Source of the DNA: Tribonema minus
Lineage: Eukaryota; Sar; Xanthophyceae; Tribonematales; Tribonemataceae
Length of the DNA stretch: 64,000 bases
Direction of reading: 5' to 3'
Assembly: GCA_017506865.1 (NCBI GenBank)
Contig: JAFCMP010000514.1
Coordinates: forward strand, 868,001-932,000
Positions 6,734-13,825 of this stretch are shown here, piece after piece. Made by a program: the position numbers and the translations under genes. Every line of letters begins with the position of its first letter. Position 1 is the first letter of the stretch. The notes under the pieces were generated by a model, which saw only the letters and a list, made by a program, of their open reading frames with translations, did no database searches and was not told the origin of the DNA.

Positions 6734-9191
6734 CGTAGTGCTCTGGCTGGCCCGGAGCGGCCTCCACGAACCATTGAACCTTGTCGCGAGTCGCCCCGCA
6801 GGTGCACAGATATCGCTTGTACGTATCATACGTGCTGTACTTCTCGTAGAAGGCTGTGTCCTCGTGGCACTTGAGTAGCCACTTCATCAAATCAACGTCG
6901 TCTTTGGCTGCCATCCACCTGTCCGCGTTGCACGCGTTCACGAAGTGTGTCTGCGAGCACATCGTCAGATACTCGGCTTCATCAACGGAGTAGAGGTCGA
7001 TGCTGCGCATGTAGCTCAGGAACGCGGGCACTTCCACGGTGAACGCACTCAGGTTGCCCACTCGTTTCGCCTTCACGAACCCCTTGACCTTGGAAATGAA
7101 CATGCCGAACCCGATCGTCGTACTGCTGTACTCCGCGCACGACCCCATCGACGCCTTCTCCTTATTCCACGCCATGAAATCGCAGAACAGCGCATTAGTC
7201 TTCACGCTGTCGTAGAGGTCATCCGGGTACCTCAGGAACTTGTCTCGTAAGAACACCAGCTCGCGGCGCACCGAAAGCATCTGCGCGTCGACGTACTCCT
7301 GCAGCGGCACACGTTGCGTGGTGAAATTGAAATCTGAAATGTCCTGCTCCATCAAGTAATCATACAGCGCGCGGCGCACTCCGTCGCGCTTCAGTATCGC
7401 CCCCAGTGTGTTGAAGAAGTTGACATCGTTCATCCTAGCGTCCGAGAATGATATGAACTGGTACTTGCGGTCCGACGCACGGATGCGCTGGTGGCGCTCC
7501 CCGTGATTGCTAGTGAATATGTAGCGCGCGCAGCTCGTGTAGTTGAAGCGGCCCTGTATGTTTTTGATCTCGCCCTGACTCATCTCCGCGGTAATCAAGT
7601 CCATCAATTGATCGTAGTAGCGCGCCATCTCGGCGGGTCTGATCTCGTCGAGGCAGACCAGAAGATTGTTGCGGCCGGGACATGAGAACCTCCCGAAAAG
7701 ACTGTGCTCGAGGTCTGCGGCCTTTGAGCACATCGACTTGCCCATCAGCGGGACGTAAATGTGATTCACGACGAAGTTCTTGCCCACCCCTTCATCGCCC
7801 AGAAATGAAAGAGCAACGTTCGTCTTCTTGCCCGGCTGCTGCACTCTGTTTGCGAGATCTTTCTGTACGTACTGGTACACCGCGTCGTTGCCGTTACACA
7901 TGATGTCGCGCATGAATGGCAGCACGTGCCCGTGCAGGTCCTCGACGTCTGTCGGCGCCGCCGCCGGCAGCCGCGCGACCGCCAATCCGTAGTAGCAGTT
8001 GTACACGTTGCTCGGGCATTGGAGAGGGGGCGGCAGAAAATCTAGGCAGTCGTACGTTCGTACATCCTCGTCCATCATCCAGTCCTTGATGAACGGTTTC
8101 TTGGTCGCCGCGACAGACACCGTGTCCTTCACGCCGCTCTTGCGGCTCTTCGTCTTGGTCGCACGGACCTCCCAGTAGTACTTGTCGCAGTACATACTTT
8201 GAAAATCAGACATCCGCATTGTGTTCAGCGTTATGTCATCCGCGTGTGACGTCATCTCCTCGCAGAACATGAACGGGATTTTGCATTTGAACGCGGTCTT
8301 CTCGAATCCGGCCTTCACGCCCTCGTACCCCAGCGTGCACTTGTCGTATACCTCCTCATGCGTGCAATGCTCCCGGTCCATGTTTTTCCAGATGGGGTCT
8401 GGGTGGGACTTGGTGCGCCATTGAATGGAGATGCCGGAGGCGGCTTGGAAGGCGGACTCGGCGGCGCGGTGCAGCTCCGGCGGGACTCTCAAACAGGTGT
8501 GCAGTCCGTCGAATATAGAAGCGCACAGGTCTTGTTCCTGCCACAGCGGCATGGCGACGTCGACCGCCCACGACTCCAGACTGTTCAGAAGTAGACATAT
8601 GGCGCTGCCGTACGGGTTGTCAGAATCTTTCTTGATCGCCTTGAACTGCGGGTACAGATCGACGATGTCACGCGTGATGCGCTTCAATTCCAGCTTGAAC
8701 TCGCGCAGGAACTCAGACTTCGGTCTGAAGCCGCCGCCTATCATTTTGATCACGGAAAGCTTCAGGTCTGCAGCGGTCTCGCCTTCCAGGGGCGCGGCGT
8801 GCTCAAGCACCGCTTCGCGGTTTGTGTTGTAATACGTGAGCTTCTCGTGTTCCATGTCGTGTATCTGACAAAGCCCCTGTAAGATCGCGAAGTTCGCGTT
8901 GATTATATCGTTGTCGAACGTGCGGCGGCACACGGCGTGGCGCATAACGCGGTCGGTGTTCTGCAGCGACGGGTACGCGAACCTTCTGCCGTACCCGTGC
9001 GCGACGGGCTCGTACTTGACGGTCGCGCGCCCGTCCCCGTCGACCTTGCTCGCGTACGCCGCCAGTTTCACGTAGGACTCGTAGCTGGTCGCGTCCATCG
9101 TCGCGTCCGGCGTCGCCAGCAGGAACCGCAGCGCGTCGACGTCCACGCTCTCACGCAGCGTGAACGCACGCGACTTCGGCACGTGCAGCAT
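6681..9191 (-). CDS. TVpol-type DNA polymerase fused to superfamily 3 helicase
   Basis: Replication protein. The open frame starts at 9245 (854 residues; numbering below), but the early motif at 9212-9221 lies inside that extension, so I place the start at Met19 (9191, 836 residues). The N-terminal part has family-A-like polymerase motifs as in transposon-virus polymerases. Motif A is DNDIINANFAIL (Asp113, Asn117), the central helix contains IKMIGGGFRPKSEF (about 166-179), and motif C is FDGLHT (Asp246). The C-terminal part is a D5-like SF3 helicase with Walker A GDEGVGKN (483-490), Walker B LLVCLDEI (Asp533/Glu534) and sensor Asn580 in IFTSNHGE. This single enzyme would unwind and copy the viral genome. 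The tail ends in a Cys-rich CRVCPKGG segment. The helicase call is firm; the polymerase call is good but based on short motifs. Confidence 0.85.
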   Translation of the reverse strand: MLHVPKSRAFTLRESVDVDALRFLLATPDATMDATSYESYVKLAAYASKVDGDGRATVKYEPVAHGYGRRFAYPSLQNTDRVMRHAVCRRTFDNDIINANFAILQGLCQIHDMEHEKLTYYNTNREAVLEHAAPLEGETAADLKLSVIKMIGGGFRPKSEFLREFKLELKRITRDIVDLYPQFKAIKKDSDNPYGSAICLLLNSLESWAVDVAMPLWQEQDLCASIFDGLHTCLRVPPELHRAAESAFQAASGISIQWRTKSHPDPIWKNMDREHCTHEEVYDKCTLGYEGVKAGFEKTAFKCKIPFMFCEEMTSHADDITLNTMRMSDFQSMYCDKYYWEVRATKTKSRKSGVKDTVSVAATKKPFIKDWMMDEDVRTYDCLDFLPPPLQCPSNVYNCYYGLAVARLPAAAPTDVEDLHGHVLPFMRDIMCNGNDAVYQYVQKDLANRVQQPGKKTNVALSFLGDEGVGKNFVVNHIYVPLMGKSMCSKAADLEHSLFGRFSCPGRNNLLVCLDEIRPAEMARYYDQLMDLITAEMSQGEIKNIQGRFNYTSCARYIFTSNHGERHQRIRASDRKYQFISFSDARMNDVNFFNTLGAILKRDGVRRALYDYLMEQDISDFNFTTQRVPLQEYVDAQMLSVRRELVFLRDKFLRYPDDLYDSVKTNALFCDFMAWNKEKASMGSCAEYSSTTIGFGMFISKVKGFVKAKRVGNLSAFTVEVPAFLSYMRSIDLYSVDEAEYLTMCSQTHFVNACNADRWMAAKDDVDLMKWLLKCHEDTAFYEKYSTYDTYKRYLCTCGATRDKVQWFVEAAPGQPEHYVTTLKCRVCPKGGSQKL

Positions 9192-9211
9192 CGCGGCGGT
9201 GGCCAATCGTG

Positions 9212-9221
9212 ATATAATTAT
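9212..9221 (-). promoter_or_regulatory. Putative early promoter motif of the polymerase-helicase
   Basis: ATAATTATAT on the minus strand, identical to the motif before the tyrosine recombinase (2314-2323) and 21-30 nt upstream of the preferred start at 9191. Confidence 0.45.
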
Positions 9222-9269
9222 TCTGCAAACTGTCATGACGAACATGGCAGCGACGGTCCGTACTGCCGC

Positions 9270-10062
9270 ATGACATACTTGTGATCAGGTCTTGAACTGC
9301 CGTGTATTTCACGATTGTCTTGCTGTGCGAATTCAAAATACAGAATACACATTACAAATACAAAATACAGCTGCTGCGTCATTCACAGCGGCGGCCGTGG
9401 CATGGCCACAGGCCGAGCGTCATGTCTGAGGGCGCCGCCGCCGTGCAGCGCCGAGAACGCTCGCCGTGTGTGTCACGATTGTATTAATAATTGCTGTGCG
9501 AATTCAAAATACAGAATACACATTACAAATACAAAATACAGCTGCTGCGTCATTCACAGCGGCGGCCGTCGCATGGCCACAGGCCGAGCGTCATGTCTGA
9601 GGGCGCCGCCGCCGTGCAGCGCCGTGCAGCGCCGAGAACGCTCGCTGTGTGTGTCACGATTGTCTTGCTGTGCGAATTCAAAATACAGAATACACATTAC
9701 AAATACAAAATACAGCTGCTGCGTCATTCACAGCGGCGGCCGTCGCAGAGCGTCATGTCTGAGGGCGCCGCCCCCGTGCAGCGCCGTGCAGCGCCGAGAA
9801 CGCTCGCAGTGTGTGTCACGATTGTATTGATAATTGCTGTGCGAATTCAAAATACAGAATACACATTACAAATACAAAATACAGCTGCTGCGTCATTCAC
9901 AGCGGCGGCCGTCGCGTGGCCACAGGCCGAGCGTCATGTCTGAGGGCGCCGCCGCCGTGCAGCGCCGAGAACGCTCGCCGTGTGTGTCACGATTGTCTTG
10001 CTGTGTGAATTCAAAATACAGAATACACATTACAAATACAAAATACAGCTGCCGTGACATCT
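9270..10062. repeat. Tandem array B (about five units), inverted relative to array A
   Basis: Units of about 160-185 bp are the reverse complement of array A. Each contains GAATTCAAAATACAGAATAC, ACAAATACAAAATACAGCTG, CGTCATTCACAGCGGCGGCC and GTCATGTCTGAGGGCGCCGC. Some units have an internal duplication of GTGCAGCGCC, and some keep TTAATAATTGC or TTGATAATTGC. The array lies between two divergent genes, the polymerase-helicase to the left and the 10135 gene to the right. The sequences on each side resemble each other (GTCCGT...GCTGCCATG), suggesting a shared bidirectional control region. Confidence 0.92.
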
Positions 10063-10106
10063 GGTCCGTACAGCCGCGGCTGCCATGATGAACATGTCAA
10101 TTCGTC

Positions 10107-10115
10107 AATTATTAT
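10107..10115 (+). promoter_or_regulatory. AT-rich early-like motif before the 10135 gene
   Basis: AATTATTAT, 19 nt upstream of the ATG at 10135. It is similar to the ATAATTATAT motif of the polymerase and recombinase genes but not identical. Confidence 0.3.
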
Positions 10116-10134
10116 GTGACGGCACTCTCAAACG

Positions 10135-10446
10135 ATGGTGCGCGCGTACCTCACCGAGATGCGCGGACTCAGCGACGGCGCCGTGGCGACGCTGCGCTCG
10201 AACGGCGTGAAATGGGACGGGGAGAAGTCCCGATGGTTCGTGTCCGATCCCGTCTCGTGGGAGGCGTGCAGTTCGCTCACGGTCGACGCCGTGAGTCCGT
10301 GGCCCGATAGAGATTGGCGGCAGTATGCGTACGAGCAGAGAGACGAGGCGCGCGCAGACGGCATGTGGTTCGATGGAATGTGGAAGTGTCATTACAAGCC
10401 CACTCAAGAAGACAGAGCCGCGTTCAAACGTAGCAAGAAACACTAG
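10135..10446 (+). CDS. Small DUF5710-like viral protein
   Basis: A 103-residue protein. Residues 10-36 read LSDGAVATLRSNGVKWDGEK followed by SRWFVSD. This follows the pattern of DUF5710-type modules (helix, then GxxWDxxxxxWyv), small domains often attached to primases and mobile-element proteins. The rest is Trp- and Arg-rich and basic at the C terminus (KRSKKH). Function is not known. It probably forms a rightward pair with the next gene at 10513; its position next to the polymerase suggests an early role. Confidence 0.6.
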   Translation: MVRAYLTEMRGLSDGAVATLRSNGVKWDGEKSRWFVSDPVSWEACSSLTVDAVSPWPDRDWRQYAYEQRDEARADGMWFDGMWKCHYKPTQEDRAAFKRSKKH

Positions 10447-10512
10447 GAGGTGCGATGCCCGCGGCCGCCACGCATGCATTTTTATTTCGCGTCTGTTCCA
10501 GAACGCTCAGTG

Positions 10513-10869
10513 ATGCACGGCCGCGCGTTCACATCAAACAAGAGACACAAGCTCGACGGGGCCGGGGCGTGGGACGTGTTGCCGCTCGACGTGGCCCGTG
10601 TCGTAATGGGGTTCTACAAGGATCTGCTGCATCGGCGTATGTTCTTGCCGGAGCTGCGAGTGAAAGCCGCAGCGTGGCAGGCGCGCCTCGCCGCGTACTT
10701 TGACTTGTGCGATCGCCGGGATGCGTACGGCGAACATGTGTGCCACTGCAATTATCTGAGCGAACCCGGCGACTTGCTCCTGGGCACGGTGCAGGAGCTG
10801 AACCGTGGACACGTCGTGTGCGATGCGTGCATCGAGTTGGCTCTGGAGTGGGCTCTGGAGTACCCGTAG
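10513..10869 (+). CDS. Small viral protein with an F-box-like N terminus and Cys/His cluster
   Basis: 118 residues from the ATG at 10513; an upstream in-frame ATG at 10450 would give 139, directly after the preceding stop. The N-terminal region reads WDVLPLDVARVVMGFYKDLL, which resembles the start of an F-box (LPxDVxxxI). That would imply recruitment of a host SCF ubiquitin ligase, but the match is short and the call weak. The C-terminal half has CDRRD, HVCHC and VVCDAC, a possible metal site. It ends eight bases before the convergent integrase stop. Confidence 0.55.
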   Translation: MHGRAFTSNKRHKLDGAGAWDVLPLDVARVVMGFYKDLLHRRMFLPELRVKAAAWQARLAAYFDLCDRRDAYGEHVCHCNYLSEPGDLLLGTVQELNRGHVVCDACIELALEWALEYP

Positions 10870-10877
10870 ACGCTATA

Positions 10878-12230
10878 TCAAGACGTCCCCTGTGGCGGCC
10901 TCTTGCGCTCTCTGAAGCCGAATGCGTCCTCCGGTCCCTGCGGTATGCCCGCGTCATCACGGCTTCCTTGCCACTCCGTGATGAAGCTGGCTCTGTCCTT
11001 GACCTGCGGCACAAATAGACATTGACCTCTCAAAAAGACTCTGTTAGGTATTTCTTCAACCGTGACTGTGTTGTCCTCGCGAGCCTGGGCCACCGTGTAC
11101 TCGTTTGGGCTGAAGCTGGCGTTATGACTACTTTTGTACTGGCCGATTTTGCGCGCCTGCCGCACGTTCGTGTGCAGTGCCGCGTGGTCGATCCTAACTT
11201 TATCGCCCTTCCGTAGAACATAATTGAAACGTTCATCCACCAGTTTGCCCTGGTACAAGTCGGCCATGCGCCTGCGCGCCGTGGCGATCACGGCCTTAGG
11301 GCACAGCGGGTCATCCAGGTCGTTCGGCCTGTAGCCCGTGACCGTGCTCTGGCTATTATTGAAAATGTTGAGCACGCGCACCAGGTTCTTGCGGAGGTCG
11401 CGGTGGATAGAATACTTGTCATTCTGCCAATAGCTGTGCAAAAGCGTTTTGATCGTTTTCACGGCCGTTTCAGCTCGAGCGTTCCCGGCGGGGTTCGCTG
11501 GGAGCGAGTACACCCCTTTGCACCCGTTCGCTTTAAGCAACGCAGAGTACGCGGCGCTGCGAAATTCGTTGTCACTGCGTATCAACTTTGGCTTCTGTGG
11601 CATGTCGTCGATCATGCTCTGCATCTCGGCGACGTGCGTGCCGCTCTCGCGCGTCGCCGTCAAACACGCTCGAATTTTTTTGGTGAAGTCGTCGACCAAC
11701 ACTAAGATGTATGGAAATTTTAGTTTTTTGTTCACTTTCTCCCCCTCTTGGTCAAATGTGCCACCTTCAATGAAGCCAAAGTCGATTGAAACCGTATGCC
11801 ACGGTCGTACGGGCAAAGTGGCTTGAGCCTTGGCTGTTTTCCTCCTACTGAACCACGTCTGGTGATCAGGATCCGTCCTCAAAAACTTCTGCACCTGGGA
11901 CATACTGATGCCTAGGTAGCGTCCCTTCAGATATGTGAAAAATCTATGCATTCCTGTAGAGCTGGGCATGTCGTTCCACTCTGATTCAAGCACCCCGAAT
12001 ACCTCGTCTTGGCTCAATACCACGCGCCCCTGAAAGGTGAATACGTCCTCCTTAGTGTGATATTCTAAAGGGAATGGCGCGCGTTTTTTGATGTCGGCGT
12101 TGTCTTGAAATTTGAATAATGAGAGGAGGTGTAGTTTTTTGAGGAGGTCGGGGTCCCCGACGTCGATCGCCTTGCCACCCCCCGCTTGATCAGCCGCTGC
12201 TGTAATCGTTTCAGAACGCTCCTCGCTCAT
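10878..12230 (-). CDS. rve-family (DDE) integrase
   Basis: A 450-residue retroviral/Polinton-type integrase that inserts linear viral DNA into the host genome. The catalytic triad is Asp150 (HTVSIDFGFIEGG), Asp220 (LIRSDNEFRSAAY) and Glu254 (NPAGNARAETAVKTIK), with 33 residues between the last two as in the D,D-35-E family. A long N-terminal region (1-140) probably holds the helical N-terminal domain, although I see no clear HHCC zinc site. The C-terminal part includes RKGDKVRI and NEYTVAQAREDNTVTVEE, an SH3-like DNA-binding fold. The GACAA target duplication is what such an enzyme would leave. All catalytic residues are intact. Confidence 0.92.
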   Translation of the reverse strand: MSEERSETITAAADQAGGGKAIDVGDPDLLKKLHLLSLFKFQDNADIKKRAPFPLEYHTKEDVFTFQGRVVLSQDEVFGVLESEWNDMPSSTGMHRFFTYLKGRYLGISMSQVQKFLRTDPDHQTWFSRRKTAKAQATLPVRPWHTVSIDFGFIEGGTFDQEGEKVNKKLKFPYILVLVDDFTKKIRACLTATRESGTHVAEMQSMIDDMPQKPKLIRSDNEFRSAAYSALLKANGCKGVYSLPANPAGNARAETAVKTIKTLLHSYWQNDKYSIHRDLRKNLVRVLNIFNNSQSTVTGYRPNDLDDPLCPKAVIATARRRMADLYQGKLVDERFNYVLRKGDKVRIDHAALHTNVRQARKIGQYKSSHNASFSPNEYTVAQAREDNTVTVEEIPNRVFLRGQCLFVPQVKDRASFITEWQGSRDDAGIPQGPEDAFGFRERKRPPQGTS

Positions 12231-12251
12231 TTTCGAGGTTACCGTTACGCC

Positions 12252-12261
12252 AACATTAAAA
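12252..12261 (-). promoter_or_regulatory. Late-type promoter motif of the integrase
   Basis: TTTTAATGTT on the minus strand, 22 nt upstream of the ATG at 12230. It is identical to the motif before the 19385-19786 gene. Confidence 0.5.
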
Positions 12262-12265
12262 ACCG

Positions 12266-12640
12266 TTACACAACTGCCAAATTAGATGGATCCTCATTCA
12301 CCGCGTTGGCGCCCAAACTTGCCGAAAACACGTAGTTCACCTTGGTAACTGCACTGAAATTGTTGACGGTGGACTCATATACAGACCTAGTGATACTTTT
12401 GCTGGCTATCTCGCAACCGATGCCACTTTGCCCTAGGGTACCCGCTTGATTCTTTGTGTAGAGCACTTGAAGTAGGCTGTACAGTAGGCGTTCCGCCGCC
12501 TCCCCAGTGCCGATGGGGCCGGTGCCAGAAATCACAGCATTGATAGCGGACACCGGTATGATGTAGGTGGGTGAGGAGATCGCAACTGAACCGGTGGTGG
12601 CGTAGCTCGCACCGGGCAAAAATGCAGAAATCGCAACCAT
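12266..12640 (-). CDS. Small Ser/Thr/Ala-rich probable structural protein
   Basis: A 124-residue protein (MVAISAFLPGASYATTGSVA at the start), rich in Ser, Ala, Thr, Val and Ile and poor in charge, like capsid or fiber proteins. It shares the IASKSxxxxxYxxxxN pattern (IASKSITRSVYESTVNNFSA) with the N terminus of the adjacent fiber-like protein (IASKSAPPIIYDNFNTVKRY). The two probably interact or are related. An AT-rich stretch with TATAAAAATAATATTTTTG precedes the start. Exact role unknown. Confidence 0.62.
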   Translation of the reverse strand: MVAISAFLPGASYATTGSVAISSPTYIIPVSAINAVISGTGPIGTGEAAERLLYSLLQVLYTKNQAGTLGQSGIGCEIASKSITRSVYESTVNNFSAVTKVNYVFSASLGANAVNEDPSNLAVV

Positions 12641-12667
12641 GTCTTTTGATTTTCAAAAATATTATTT

Positions 12668-13798
12668 TTATACAAAGTGACTTATTCTGAGATTATTACA
12701 GGTACCCGTAGCAATCACGCTCGTAGCCGGGGTGACGACCATCGCCAGGGTGTAAATTTGCCCGGTGGTGACGGCTAGCACCGCGTTGAACGAGATCGTC
12801 GCGTACGTAGGGCCATAGGTGCACACGGCGTACGTCGTCATGGTAGAGCCGACGTATACGGCGCTCCGCTTGCTCTGCCATATAAACGTCAGGCCTGCGT
12901 TGCCCGTACCAGTGGTCGTGTAATTCACGTCTGCTTCCACTAGAATAGTACTCCCGAGAGCCTGGATCGTCGATGAGGCAACGTCGTAGCGAGTCGATGC
13001 ACTGACGTTGACGTATGTCTGCGAACTCGGCAACAGGTAGCGAGCGAGCAAGCCACCGAGGTCGCCCCCCGTTATCGAACCGGTACTGCTGATGGCAAGG
13101 ACCTCAGTCCCCCCAGAGCAGAAGCTGTATTTGGCTGGTGACGAGGCATTAAAAAAGAGCGTGTTGCTATTCACGCCGATTGCGTAGTCGCTCGTCGACG
13201 GCGTGCTGACGGGGTAGAGCACGATTTTGGTACCCGCTGCGGAGCCGACGGGACCCGCTGCAGTGCTGAAGACGACGGGGCCTATGACAGTGGCGGCCCC
13301 CGCGACTGTCAGATTCGTGCTATTGAGCACGCCGGTCACCGCCAGCGTGCCTGTAACATTCAACGTCGAGTTCAGGTTGGCGGCGCCAACCACCGCCAGC
13401 GTAGAGTTGAGATTTGTGACGCCCGACACGTTCAGCGTAGAGCCGAGATTGGCCGCACCCGTTGCCGCGACGGGACCTGTGACGGCGGCGGCGCTGGTCA
13501 CGTTCAACGTGCCCGTCACGTTAAGCGTCGAGCTCATGTTGGTGGCGCCAGTCACCGCCAGCGTAGAGTTCAGATTTGTGACGCCCGACACGTTCAGCGT
13601 AGAGCAGCTCACGGGGCCCCCCGTCGCGATGTAGCCCTGCGAGACATAGCGCTTGACAGTGTTGAAGTTGTCGTAAATGATGGGGGGCGCGCTCTTGCTG
13701 GCTATTCGATTGTCGATCTGAGCCGTGCTGATCGTGCCCCCGCCCTGCTGAACATAAAACTGACTGGCGTCCGCTGCGCTGTTCGTGATGGACGCCAT
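12668..13798 (-). CDS. Probable fiber / host-attachment protein
   Basis: 376 residues. Residues 1-50 form a likely virion-anchoring segment. From about 65 to 180 the protein consists of repeats of the form TLNVSGVTNLNSTLAVTGA with period about 15. This is a Thr/Asn/Val pattern typical of trimeric beta-spiral or beta-helix shafts of viral fibers and phage tail fibers. The last 170 residues are a beta-rich, Cys-poor domain that could be the receptor-binding head (YLLPSSQTYVNVSASTRYDV near 255-275). By analogy with adenovirus and phage fibers it would recognise the algal surface. It lies among the structural genes and shares an N-terminal motif with the 12266 gene. Confidence 0.72.
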   Translation of the reverse strand: MASITNSAADASQFYVQQGGGTISTAQIDNRIASKSAPPIIYDNFNTVKRYVSQGYIATGGPVSCSTLNVSGVTNLNSTLAVTGATNMSSTLNVTGTLNVTSAAAVTGPVAATGAANLGSTLNVSGVTNLNSTLAVVGAANLNSTLNVTGTLAVTGVLNSTNLTVAGAATVIGPVVFSTAAGPVGSAAGTKIVLYPVSTPSTSDYAIGVNSNTLFFNASSPAKYSFCSGGTEVLAISSTGSITGGDLGGLLARYLLPSSQTYVNVSASTRYDVASSTIQALGSTILVEADVNYTTTGTGNAGLTFIWQSKRSAVYVGSTMTTYAVCTYGPTYATISFNAVLAVTTGQIYTLAMVVTPATSVIATGTCNNLRISHFV

Positions 13799-13815
13799 GT
13801 TGCTTGTTGTGCGAG

Positions 13816-13825
13816 AAATTTAAAC
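13816..13825 (-). promoter_or_regulatory. Late-like motif of the fiber gene
   Basis: The minus strand reads GTTTAAATTT, 18 nt upstream of the ATG at 13798 and close to the TTTTAAATGTT element. It overlaps the last codons of the upstream gene. Confidence 0.35.

Noticed and set aside
9302..10088. Plus-strand frames up to 171 codons through array B
   Set aside because: Same reason: translated repeat units with frame-independent openness and no start context.
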